From: Mesodorylaimus sp. YZB2_4 | Taxonomy: Eukaryota > Nematoda > Enoplea > Dorylaimida > Dorylaimidae | Assembly: GCA_030248295.1 (NCBI GenBank) | Contig: JASANH010001337.1 | Span: 1-64,000 of the forward strand | Length of the DNA stretch: 64,000 bases | Reading direction: 5' to 3' | Part shown: piece after piece, positions 17,033 to 27,927 of the stretch | Layout: every line of letters starts with the position of its first letter | How positions within the stretch are numbered: position 1 is the first letter of the stretch | Program-made: the position numbers and the translations under genes | The notes under the pieces: generated by a model | Database searches by the model: none | The model's input: the letters and a program-made list of their open reading frames with translations, nothing else | What the model was told of the DNA's origin: nothing

Positions 17033-17756
17033 GCTAATTATGGCGAGGCGAGAATGGGGCCAAGGTAGTTATGGAAAATTATTTGCAATTTTTTGTTGTT
17101 GACATATTGTTTTGGGGGATTTATGAAATGGGGCCCGTGCGTTGATGGCGATAATTAAAATACAATTCGCTTTTTTATTCGAAATCGGGTTTTTGTTGTA
17201 GTGTAAAATTAGTTATTATGCGATATTTCAAAATTTTTTTGAGCACCGCTGCGATGTGGGGGAGTGAGAGGAATTTAAGAATAGATAGAATTTTGTGACG
17301 TTCCTGTTTCCTTTTGAGCACATTTGCGTGAACACGAAGTTGAATGGTTGAATTGAAAGGAGTAAATTGTTGGTCGAATTATGGCTGGTGTACGAAATGG
17401 GGGGGAGTGTCGTGTTGTGCATGAGCGGGAGGGCGAAGACCTGTTTTGTCTTGGGGAATTCCCGGCCTTCAGGTGGGAAAGTACGAGCACACGCGTGCCA
17501 GTGCCTCTAAGAAGGCGATGAGTGTGTCTTGTTCGAGTTAGCGAGGCGGCCAGAGTGCGTATTTGCAAGGCGCCGAAGATTGGAGGGCAACGTGCACTGG
17601 TCGAGATCAATGGGCGAAATGGTAAGAGATGATTTTAGCGTGTTTTTAGGGCTGTATTTTCATGCGGGGTTGGTGAGATGACCCCTTGGGCTGTCTGCAT
17701 TCCGCGCAGGGCCGTCCATGATGTGCTCAAATATGTGCAGTATTTCTACCAGAACC
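17033..17756. other. RPN2 3' flank; no gene recognised
   Basis: Only short frames on the minus strand, with no domain recognised. It presumably includes the RPN2 3' UTR; I could not place a clear polyadenylation signal. Confidence 0.4.
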
Positions 17757-17935
17757 GGGGGTCGTGGCCAAGCGGGTCAAGGCGTCTGCCTCTCACGCAG
17801 GGTGCTCACTTACAGAGAAGGATTCGACTCCCGCCTCGGTACAAAATGATTGTCGAATATGTTTCCTTGGCCCTCGAGTGCGCTGTATAGTGCTTGGCTA
17901 TGGATGAAGTATGACATGACATGGCACCTTCGATG
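17757..17935 (+). repeat. SINE family A, nearly complete
   Basis: The tRNA-derived head has a GTGGCCAAGCGGGTCAAGGC A-box region and a B box GGATTCGACTCCCGCC, like a type II tRNA. The body contains CCCTCGAGTGCGCTGTATAG and ends GCTATGGATGAAGTATGACA. The same body recurs at 21898, 40978 (+) and 22640, 36950 (-). Confidence 0.85.
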
Positions 17936-17998
17936 GGGTAGCAAGGACATATGGCGCCTGGCATACGACCCCGCACCATGCATGACAGGTCTCACTTC

Positions 17999-18045
17999 TG
18001 TCATTGTAATTTGCCTGTGCTGCTCACAAGCAAATTACAATGACA
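17999..18045. repeat. 16-bp perfect inverted repeat
   Basis: Arms 17999-18014 and 18030-18045 (TGTCATTGTAATTTGC and its exact complement) separated by 15 bases. Just downstream of a SINE; no target duplication seen. Confidence 0.7.
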
Positions 18046-18329
18046 AGTTTCAGGCGGGACTTGAGAGAAGGTGACTCAGCTTGGGTCAAGAAAATCCCTC
18101 CGCCTACTGCCTGAAAGCAACCGGAAAATTGAGCACCTGTGCGTGGCCGATAGATGCCACCGTGACTTGTTAGTCTATACTGTGCTGTGACCTTTTCTTC
18201 CCTACCCCGAGCTACAGTACATGAACCATAGGCCAGTGGACAGTGTGCCACCTGCTTAATCTCGGAGGACATGGGTAACCTTGCAGTAAAGCAGTAGGTA
18301 CGGAGAGGTGTGTCGGCAGACGCCTAACC

Positions 18330-18500
18330 CACCGGCCTCGTGGCCTGGTGGTTTAGGCGTCTGCCTCTCACGCCAGGTGCGCAGTTGCGGGCGAGTGTTC
18401 GACTCGCGGGCCGGTAAATCATTTCGTGTAAAATGTGTCCCTTCACCCTCGAGTGCGCATAAGCGTTTGTCATGTGGTAAAACATGAACATGGAGTTAGA
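18330..18500 (+). repeat. SINE family B
   Basis: The head reads CCTCGTGGCCTGGTGGTTTA with a B box GTGTTCGACTCGCGGG. The body has TTCACCCTCGAGTGCGCATA and ends near CATGTGGTAAAACATGAACA. Related to family A in the head and the CCTCGAGTGCGC core, but with a different tail. Copies on the minus strand at 43310-43480 and 48270-48415. Confidence 0.8.
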
Positions 18501-18566
18501 ATATTTCAGGCACTCTGTGGCAACGCCTGTGTACAATGGTGTTACAGATTCTGCCATTCCGTTTTG

Positions 18567-18607
18567 TTTTTCTGTTAGCCGTGCATTTGGCACGGCTAAC
18601 AGAAAAA
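18567..18607. repeat. 18-bp perfect inverted repeat (hairpin)
   Basis: Arms 18567-18584 and 18590-18607 (TTTTTCTGTTAGCCGTGC and its exact complement) with a 5-base loop. Directly follows SINE family B. No duplication of flanks seen. Confidence 0.75.
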
Positions 18608-19478
18608 CTCATTTTCATGGAGTCATGCACTCATTTTTTTGATCTGATCACTGAAAGCTAGTTTGTATGTAAGAATGGCTCAATGGCTTGATAGCTGCCG
18701 TTCTCAGGTCATGCCTGCGCGCGCATCAGGGCGGGTAAGATTGAGGAGACACAGTAATTACAGCACGGTGGCGTGAGAACATGTGAACTGGAAATATACC
18801 CTCTGATACTATACATAGTTTGCCTACCACAGAGAGGGAGTACTGTAGCCATAACAGATTCTAGCGGGACCTAGAGTGGCATGGTATGAGATCTTGTAAT
18901 CCATCTGCTTTTCTGCTCAATACTGGACTGGAATATGACCTGGATATTGCAGTATAAAGTGCAATAATCTTTGAAGCCGCTCTCTTATGCAATTGAAATG
19001 ACAGTGGCTGGCGTAGAGTGCTGAGTTCAAGGTTACCCTGGTCTCGGGAGGTCGAACCACAGACAGTGGAAGTGCCCTGCTACAGGTGGAACAAACAAGA
19101 GAACGAGCCTAATCATGAGGATGCGGGTTGCAATAGGCCGTGCTGGTACATAGAGAGACCTCCGAAACCACGCAGTGCTCTCGCAGGTGTCCTGCTAGCA
19201 TTGGTCACCTGGACTCCATCTGCTGGCCTGCCCTCACCCAAGGTCTGAGCCCAAGGTTGCGCATACCGCAGGAATGAGCCACAACGGACCAGCACCTACA
19301 GTAGAATAGTGCGTATTCCAATAACCCCCCTAAATCGATGTCTCCATATCCACCTACAGCCATTATTTCCGAGCGTTCAAGAGTTTCGCCAGGGTCCGCC
19401 TTTCTGCATTTCCCCAATCGCTTTGGTGGATTCACCTTCACAATCCACGTCTTCTCCAAGTGGCCAGCCATCGTTATG
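18608..19478. other. No gene recognised
   Basis: Between the hairpin and repeat family D. Short frames only. Confidence 0.35.
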
Positions 19479-19672
19479 TAAAGGCTCGACTGGCAATCGA
19501 TTCTCTGCACAGAGCCGTCAGCTGGAAGCGTCACCCGTCAGGGTGATGTTTCAGCCATGTGCTAGGTCCAAAGACCTAGCTCATGGCTGCCCTGGGCTTT
19601 TGCCATGGTGCAAAAGCTCCACGAGTCGCTCCCTCCCAGTAATACGGACACAGTCGTATTACAGTTCCTTTA
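19479..19672 (+). repeat. Interspersed repeat family D
   Basis: Shares with 48100-48262 and 61716-61893 the order: GCTCGACTGGCAATCGAT, then GCGTCACCCGTCAGGGTGAT, TTTCAGCCATG, GGTGCAAAAG, and a terminal GTAATACGG...CGTATTAC inverted pair. No coding capacity; class unknown. Confidence 0.75.
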
Positions 19673-20007
19673 GTCTGCCACAGCACAGTTATACAGTGTC
19701 AGCACGCCTGCAGTGCACACCATCGAATCACCGTGGTCTCTCGAACCACTGCTAGTCAGTCCCTGCAATCCTGCAGACTTGTGCCACATCCATGACTGCA
19801 CAGCCTGCCATGGGACCTGACTTATGCTGAGTCACAGCAAGGGCACTCCAACACGACCACAGCAGACACACTGTGGGTTCTCGCGGCCTCAAAATGCCGC
19901 ATTGTAAAGATGGCAGGCGAGGACGTGCACCAGAGTGCTGTTTGCCCAAGCTAACACCCCCTCGATAAGACGACTGGCATTAGCTCGTATGCAAGAAGCG
20001 CCAGGCC
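19673..20007. other. ACSF3 5' flank
   Basis: No separate gene recognised. An ACSF3 promoter or 5' exon may lie here. Confidence 0.35.
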
Positions 20008-23000
20008 ATGGCGGCCGCACTCTCTCTTCGTCTCCTTGCACACAGCAAAGATTTTCTAAAATATAATTTCTCATTCAATCGATCATTTTTTCAGTTGGCA
20101 ACAGTTACTTTACAATCGAGTGGAAACGATGGCTTATCGCCTGCAAAACGAGCTAAATCGTCAAAAAATTCAATCAAATCATCATTCGCATCAAAATTTC
20201 ATTTTTCAACTATTCAACAACAACAAAATCAAAAAATCCATGAATCATCAATTTCTCAACAAGAAAATGAATCGAATAATTTATTATCGGCTTTCAATTT
20301 TTCAAATCTTCAAAAACCATTATTTTATTTTGACGATAATCGATCGATGACTTATGGCGAATTCGATCGATTGATCAATCGATACGCCAGGTATTTGAGT
20401 AGAAAACTTCAAGTTTTGAAAGGCGATCGTATCGCGGCACAAATCAATAAATCGCCCGAATCTTTGGCTCTATATTTGGCCGTATTAAAATTAGGATGCG
20501 TTTATGTTCCGTTGAATACCGATTATAAAAAAGATGAAATTCGTTATTTCTTATTAAATTCTGAACCATCGATTTTTGTTTGCCGATCATCAGATTTCGA
20601 TACTTATCGATCGCTATTATCCAACGATGGATCGATAATCAAATCGTCCGGATCGATTAAATGCTCATTAATCACAGAAGAAGAATTGATCGAGAATGTA
20701 AAATCCGTCGAAAATTATAGTGATCAAGCCGATCAGGCCAAGAAATCGTTCAGAACTGATCGGAAGGAAAAATCGATTGATCACTCGAGAAAATCAATTA
20801 GGATTCATCAGGATGAAAAATCGATTCAAGATGATCAAAGCAATAATACGATTCGGAGTGATCAAAACAGTCAATCGATAAAAATCGATATTCAAGATGC
20901 ACGATTCGATCAAAATGGTCGATCGATTGTAATCGATCAGGATGAAATATCGATTCCAATCGCTAAAGTCAGATCGGATGATTTGGCGGCCATATGCTAC
21001 ACGTCGGGGACGACTGGTCAACCGAAAGGGGCTATGATCACGCACGGCAATTTGTCATCGAATGCTCGAAGTCTGTGCCAAATATGGCGAATAAGTGAGA
21101 CTGACATTCTTCTACACGCTATGCCAATTTATCACGTACACGGACTTTTCGTGGCCACAAATACGATTTTAACGAAAGGAGCAAGTTTTTATTTTCTAAC
21201 ACGATTCGATGTGGACAAAGTTGTGAGTGCATTGGGCCAGTGCACAGTCATGATGGGCGTGCCCACCTATTACACTCGATTGTTGCAATGTGAGAGATTC
21301 ACTGAAGATTCGGTCAAAAATATAAGATTATTCGTCAGTGGCAGTGCACCACTTTTGGAAAGTACGTGGCGACAGTTCAAAGAGAGGACGGGCAAAGAGA
21401 TATTGGAACGGTATGGCATGACCGAGGGTCAGATGATATGCTCGAATCCGTACGACGGAGTCAGGAAGCCAGGTAAGATATGGTTGAGGTATGCTGCTGT
21501 GCAACCCGTCGGGCCGTAGATGTAGTCCACATGGACTCGCCGTGCTCCAGTCCTTTTTGTCCTCCAGTTCGAGGGATTCGCTGGGGTCGGAATGGCACGC
21601 CAGCTCCGTACATGGGTGCCGTCGGTGTGCGTCGGGGCTGAAACTAGAGCACTTCTCTCTGGAGTGCCAATTCAGGTTCGATTCCCGCTCATGGCTGATT
21701 ATTAAGATAATCCATTTGTTATGTCTGTAATTAAGCCTGGCAGGCAAAAACGAGAATGTGGCCGACGGGGCAAAATCTGGACTGGAGCAGGGCAAGCCTT
21801 GCGACTACCTGGGGCTGACGTTTCCCTGCCAGAGGTATCGATTACTCTATCCCGCTCGCCACGGCCTACCAGGCGCGAAGAATTGTCAGCTATGTCCTAC
21901 CCTAGCCCTCGACTGCGCTCTATGGTGCTTGGCTATGGATAAAGTATGACATGACATGACGTGAGCATGTCAGGGTGGACCTACATCAAAGTACCAACAT
22001 TCTAGCGTGACTTGGTTAGCGTGGTACATTCATTCTGACACACTGTAGGTAGGTTGCTGTAATCACTGCACTGCTCTCACAGTCAGCAGCAGAGTGCACT
22101 GCACAGTGCTCAGCATTACAGTGCACTTAGCACTGAGTGCTGTGCACTGCTCAGCTGAGCACTGCACTGCACAGCACTGCTCTTACAGTCAGCTGTAGTG
22201 CTTAGTATTGCAGTGCACTCAGCACTGCACTGCATAGCACTGCGCTGCTCTCACAGTCAGCTGTAGTGATCCAGCTGCACAGACTCGTGTTTCCTGATTC
22301 TAAGCTAGGCAGCATCAGTCTTACTGTACTTTCCAGCATGAGCCGGCCCACTGTACAGTAGTGTGATCGATATCACGTGCCCCAATTGCCGTAGCAGTAG
22401 CGGCAGTGCAATCACAGCAGGCAGCCAGCTGGCAAGAGGCGCGAGTTTGCCTGCTCGTTGCATTTCTGTACCCTGCACCCAGCTGCCTCCCGTATTTATC
22501 ACCAGGCGAGTGCACTGTACTTCGGACAGTGTGCACAAGCGTTGCTGCCGATGCACAGCTAAATTCTGCTGTCAGTGTAACATGCAGTACCTCAAGATAC
22601 TGCAGTGAGGGTTCCAGCAGATTGCTGCTTCGAATCACGCTTGTCATGTCATACTGTATCCATACGCAAGCCGATAGAGCGCACTCGCTGGACCCGACAA
22701 TAATCAGTTTACCTTGGCGGGAGTCGAACCCCTCTGAGTGCGCACCCAGCATGATAGGCAGACGCCTTAGCCCACTAGGCCACGACCCAGATTCTTGACT
22801 GGTCAGTACAGAATGATTATCTTGCAGGCACAGTCGGTCGTCCACTGCCTGGTGTGAGTGTTCGCGTTCGCAACGGAGCCTTAGAATACAAAGGGCCCAA
22901 TTTATTCAAAGGATATTGGCGTATGCCCGAAAAAACCAAAGAAGAATTCACCGAAGATGGTTATTTCACTTCGGGCGATCTAGCCGAACTCGATTGTGAT

Positions 23001-23351
23001 GGTTATTTGAGAATCATGGGTCGTGGCAAAGATTTGATCATCACTGGCGGCCTGAACGTGTATCCGAAAGAGATCGAGAATGCCATCGATGCCATCCAAG
23101 GCATTGTTGAAAGTGCAGTCATCGCTGTCCCCCACCCCGACTTCGGCGAAGCTGTCGTAGCCGTGGTGGTCAAGAGGGACAAAAAGAGCGAGGGCCATGA
23201 ACGAGAAATGATTAAAATATTGAAAGAACGCATTGCTGCTTTCAAAGTCCCCAAAAGAGTATTCTTTGTGGACCAACTCCCCAGAAATGTGATGGGGAAA
23301 GTGCATAAGAATGTCCTGAGGCAACAATATGAAAAAGCTTTTTCCGAGTGA
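20008..23351 (+). CDS. ACSF3: Acyl-CoA synthetase family member 3 (malonyl-CoA synthetase)
   Basis: Mitochondrial enzyme that activates malonate to malonyl-CoA for fatty-acid synthesis. Two exons, 20008-21472 and 22828-23351, joined in phase 1 (662 residues, against ~580 usual). Exon 1 carries the adenylate-forming P-loop Y-T-S-G-T-T-G-Q-P-K-G and the Y-G-M-T-E motif. Exon 2 has Y-F-T-S-G-D-L, the G-R-G-K-D hinge, G-G-L-N-V-Y-P-K-E-I-E and the catalytic lysine region P-R-N-V-M-G-K. The extra length is an ~85-residue low-complexity insert (about 20719-20960) just before the P-loop, made of degenerate K-S-I-x-x-D-Q units. The start is uncertain: ATG 20008 gives a basic, plausibly mitochondrial leader, but a good acceptor (TTTTTTCAG) ends at 20094 in frame, so an upstream exon could replace it. 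Confidence 0.92.
20330..20960 (+). repeat. ATCGAT/GATC-rich degenerate tract within ACSF3
   Basis: Coding DNA with a very high density of ATCGAT, GATC and TCGAT in more than one codon frame (for example ATTCGATCGATTGATCAATC at 20363). The densest part encodes the lineage-specific low-complexity insert. Confidence 0.6.
21650..21960 (+). repeat. SINE family A fragment in ACSF3 intron
   Basis: A B-box-like GGTTCGATTCCCGC near 21676 is followed, after unrelated sequence, by the family A 3' body CCCTCGACTGCGCTCTATGG and GGCTATGGATAAAGTATGAC at 21906-21955. Probably a broken or chimeric copy. Confidence 0.6.
22050..22275. repeat. CAGTGCACTG-rich degenerate repeat in ACSF3 intron
   Basis: Dense overlapping CACTGCA/GCAGTGC strings. 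A longer unit TCACAGTCAGCTGTAGTG recurs at about 22075, 22186 and 22250. Highly self-complementary. Confidence 0.7.
22640..22800 (-). repeat. SINE family A in ACSF3 intron, antisense
   Basis: The minus strand gives the family A head GGGTCGTGGCCTAGTGGG, B box GGTTCGACTCCCGCC and tail ...ATGGATACAGTATGACATGA. It ends about 28 bases upstream of ACSF3 exon 2. Confidence 0.85.
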
Positions 23352-23800
23352 TGATTGCTGTATTTCATTTTAGGATGTTAAGAGTAGATATCGATTGTTT
23401 CGTGGCTAATATCTGATGGATGTGTATTGAGTGAATATTGATTAGTGACCTTCAACGATGCACACTTGGCTGATTCCAATAACCAGTACCCAATGTAACG
23501 CTGCCCTGATCCCAGTACTCAGATGGTGTCTTATACAACAGTGGTCCCAGCCAAGCCAATCCCACGTCCTGGTTGTGAGCCACTGCCAGACTAAGGGTCA
23601 GAGCTGTAGGGCCTTCATACTGCAGTATATAGCGAGTGCCAGCCACGGTGCGTCTGGTGCAACTAGGCCGCTATCACCCACCCAGCGAAAGTGAACTTCT
23701 GTCCAGTCACAATGAGTTTTACGCAACTCTTGAAATGGCCACGCAGTATCTCACTTGACATCTTTGCCTCAATGCATCTTTCAGTCAAGGTACCTCACAC
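23352..23800. other. ACSF3 3' flank
   Basis: No gene recognised. ACSF3 (+) and TPD52 (-) converge here. Confidence 0.4.
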
Positions 23801-23952
23801 CTGAAACCATATTTTACACATCCAGAGCTTCAGTCCGATAAAGGCTACGAGCCTTGATGATACTGAACCTAAACTGGCAATGAATGTTGCTCACAATCCA
23901 TTGGCACTGAAAATGGCACGCATATACATGGGTGCGTAAAATATGGTTTCAG
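23801..23952. repeat. MITE family 1 copy
   Basis: Ends CTGAAACCATATTTTAC and GTAAAATATGGTTTCAG. Lies in the convergent spacer between ACSF3 and TPD52. Confidence 0.8.
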
Positions 23953-24449
23953 ATAGGGAGATGCTACATACAAAGCAGATACCCTGAACCCACAAATACC
24001 AGCGCCTTTAGCTCCACATTCCAGCTCCCGCCCAGCCCATCGATCAGTGCACTGTATTTGACTGCAAACCTTCCACGACCAAAGTTTACCCTGTGTATTC
24101 CTCTGCCACCAGACGCAGTCCAAAGAAGCACCCACCAATGCCCACACCCAACCTGCAACTCCACTTTACCATGCACAACACCAGACAATATTCTCACTGA
24201 CATCCATCACCCGCACTCAACTCCATTGCCTCCTACACAATCGACCTGACTGCATACAAAAACCGAAAAATAATTGCCAGAAAAACCCAATCCCCGAAAA
24301 GGAAGTAACAGCGTATAGCTTACATCTGAGTACACGCACTTCGTGCATTTACAATCGATTATCAAAAAATATGTTATCGCAACGTGTAGAAGCCGTATCA
24401 AGAACGAGGACAGCGAGTGAAAACGACCAACGACTCCCCACCACCAAGC
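23953..24449. other. TPD52 3' flank; no gene recognised
   Basis: C-rich sequence with short frames. Probably TPD52 3' UTR in part. Confidence 0.4.
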
Positions 24450-27400
24450 TCACGCCAACGGCCCTTTCTCCGTGCTCGGCGTACTCGGCTGAGTCGCTGC
24501 TGCACTCGCGTTCTGGCTCTGCTGTTGTCTTCCCGACAATTGATCAATCGATGTCGATGCTACGATTTTCGCCTGAAAAGAAGCCATCTCAATGTCTTCA
24601 TGAATCACAAAATCATCAATCTGATAAGCGGATAACAAGCAAAAACCACGCACAATCACCACATATAAGAGCACATCGATTTACCTGAGTATATCCTTTC
24701 TAGAATGGCAAGCAGAAGAAAGAAAACCACAAGCACATAAGATAACAGACTGATGAAGCACAAGCATCAGCCTTATCAAACATTAATTTCCTTATCACCA
24801 CTAAGTATTTGCCCGTCCTAGCATTTTATTGATAAGGAATACTACTGTCATCACAACCGCCAGGACAGCAAGTGATGCATTGCGACTATCGGTGAGTCAT
24901 ATCCACTAGTTTTCAGCCATGATATGTTATCAATATCCTCAGTGCACTGATAATGGGTCATTGTGCTAATCCAAAGATCTGCGGAAGATACAAAGATCCA
25001 AAAATCCAAAGATACCATACCCTTCTCAGGTGCAGTGATAACCACTATCTGATAACATATCACCACGACGAATCATTACTGGAACTGCACTCTTACCACG
25101 TAATACTGCACAGTTCAGCTGATATACCGATATCCTTCCCTTATCAGTGCCGTGATACCCAGTACCCGAGAACTGATACCATATCATGGCACATCGGCGC
25201 TGGCACTACACTGATATCTAATTTCTTATCAATTAATCATCCTTCTCTCACGGCCAACAGCTTATCACCGCTGCACTGATGATGACATCATCGCCATCAC
25301 CAGCCAGCCTTTACACCCTGACAACACGCACTGACATCTAACCAGTGCAGTGCCCATAGCACCCGTTACTCTATCCCCTAATCACACTCCTAAATGCAAG
25401 CCTAAGCACACCCCAAGCCACCGAAACCCGTTCAACCAAGCCCAACACCAGTGCCAGACCTACGACTGTACTTGATCGGGATTAGTATTCATCGGGACAA
25501 GATCAATATCTCGCTTCACTGGACTTGTCGATGGTTCATTCAGGACGAAATTCTATTCAATAGCACACTTTTAGTGTCTTTCAACACCATCTATTGTCAG
25601 CACGAGTCTGACCCTCAGAGCGCCCAACACAGGCAACCAAAGTGAAACCCACTGCACCCTCCATTTCTTACATCTAGCACACCAAACCAAGTGGACCCAT
25701 GTCTACATTCTATCCGAGCCTACCTCTCCCCTGCGCCCCCTACAGTGAGATGGACACTCGGACACTTCTCGCATCAGATCCCCTAATTCTCCTCACCTTC
25801 ACATTGTTGTACGCAGAACCGACTTTCTCTTCGAACGATTTGAACGTGTTGCTTGAACGAATTTGACCCAACTTTTTCGTCACCGCTTCCTGCGCTTGTT
25901 GCAAAGCTTCTTCCGTCCGATGAAACCTGAAACACTCCAAGTCCATACTCCTCCCCAACGCAGCCCACAATTGTTCACTCACGCCGGCGACTCCTTGACC
26001 GTTTTCAGCCCTTGCGACAAATCCTGTTGCACCTCGACCCACGGCGTTATGCCCAATTTACGTTTCAAATCATTCGAATATTTCAACCGAGCCGTTAACA
26101 CTTGACGCAAAGTCGCGATCTCGTCATCCGTCTACAAAATCAGAGAAACGACTGTCAAGAATTGTCAATGATCAGAACTGATAACAAAGAAACAGCTGAT
26201 AAGCAGTCATACTTTTATCGTGCGATGATTGACTCAAAAACAGTAATGACTGACACAGCACTGATATGGCAGGGCACATAAATCAGATAACCTAAGACTA
26301 GCGCTGCCCCTCCAGGCTCGAGGCTTCAGTACATACGTGATACACAATGACAAGGAAAAAGCTAGGGACAAACTGACAAGAGCAGTCCTCTTTTTAATAC
26401 GTATTCCTTCATACAGCATCCGAGACTGGAGGTGGAGGCCGCCAAGGTGACCTCACCCCTAGGCTAGCAATAACGCCAATTTTGTAATGTTACAAATGAG
26501 AAAGGTATGAACCTCCTCTAGATGAGCCGGAAGTTAGTGACCCCATGGGAAAGCCAAGGAAATCCTGACCCCGTCGGCCATCCTTAGATTCAGGATCTTC
26601 AAAAATTACTCAAAATACAGCGACGTCCGATGCTGATAAGGATGAAGAGCCCAATGATAAGACACCTTCGGAAAACTGATAAGAACTATATGAGAGATAA
26701 TTATACCAGTTCCTGCAAACTGAATCTGCTGTCGAGTGATAATTAAATTCGTGCAATCTAGTATTCAATTTTCCCGCAAAATTTCACAATTTTGTCCAAG
26801 AATTGACGCCCTGCCAGGCAAAAAGAGGTCTTTTCCTCACACGCCCCCTTCGCCCTACAACGAGTCGTATAAACCAAAACACAGAACAGCTTGTTTCTAC
26901 AAGCAAGCATCATGCACTTTACAAAACCCAGACTAAAATATACTGCATGCTCAGAAAATTCCGACTCGAATCATGTGCCTCATCCTGTACTTGCAGTATG
27001 ATCTCATGGCGCTGTAGCGTTTCCATGCAAAAAAACAGTATAAGCATCGATTCATGAAACACTCAAACCTCAATTCTCCATTTCCACTCCGACTGCTCAG
27101 CCCACTCAGTTCAAGTCGCATCCTGTCCTAGCATGCTTACCATAAATCACAAGCCCCTTCCCTTCACCAAATTCCACTCCATCCCCCGCCCTGTCAATTC
27201 TCACCACCCTCTTCATTTATCAGCCTAAACTTCAATTCACTTACTTTTTTCAATTCCTCTCGCAGACGCTCCCTTTCCTCTTCGCTCATCGGGGTGCCCA
27301 CTGCATTGGCGTCGTTGTCACCCGCACCAGCGCCGTCCACATCGAAGAATTGCGTGTTATCATCGGCTATAAAATAAGAGGTAGGAAATCAGCAAAGCAT

Positions 27401-27927
27401 TCGTAGAAAATACCAAAGGACACGTCCACATTCCTGAAATACACCCGATGCTTTCATGTCACACATGCAGTAGTATAGCCCCAATCACACACCATGAAGA
27501 AGGCACGTGTAAAATGCAACCTGCAACCACCCACTCTCGACTAAAGACGGAATATCCTGTGAGACTACAAAAATATTTCCTTAAAAAATTTAAATTCAGA
27601 AATGGCGGGAAAATTTGCATTCCTTGTCAATACTAAATCCTCATCTGATCGAAATCTTAAACCACTTCAAGTCCATCAATTACCTAAACCATATTCCAAA
27701 GCGTGCACAAAATCATCATCCTCATCGTGAGCACCAGAATCAATGGACCCAGTAGAAATATTATCCAACTCCGATTTCAAATTTGCCCTCGCCCTACTCG
27801 CACACTGACTCGATTCACAAGCACCAATCGATCGAATATTCGACTGATTTGCCCTCCTTGGCCCAGCCTCAGCAGCAAATACAACAGGCGACTGTTCAAA
27901 CGATTCTCGACTATCGCCTTGACCCAT
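24450..27927 (-). CDS. TPD52: Tumor protein D52 family protein
   Basis: Coiled-coil adaptor of membrane and vesicle trafficking. Five coding exons on the minus strand: 27684-27927, 27245-27366, 25983-26131, 25797-25926, 24450-24572; all phases agree (255 residues). Exon 1 encodes a polar, acidic N-terminus (ATG at 27925-27927). Exon 2 ends in the start of the coiled coil (M-S-E-E-E-R-E-R-L-R-E-E-L-K-K). Exon 3 has T-L-R-Q-V-L-T-A and R-K-L-G-I-T-P. Exon 4 has K-K-L-G-Q-I-R-S-S-N-T-F-K-S-F-E-E-K-V, the most conserved D52 block. Exon 5 is a Q/S/A-rich tail with TGA. Intron 4 is rich in GATAA/TTATC motifs. A possible alternative first exon with a matching phase is at 32069-32087. Confidence 0.93.
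24700..26730. promoter_or_regulatory. Cluster of GATAA/TTATC motifs in and around TPD52 introns
   Basis: About thirteen TTATC/GATAA strings occur in 24700-25320 (TPD52 intron 4), many as CTGATAA or TTATCAG. Another group lies in 26160-26720 (intron 2). These match GATA-factor sites, so an intronic enhancer is possible, but degenerate repetition of a CTGATAA unit explains it equally well. Confidence 0.35.
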
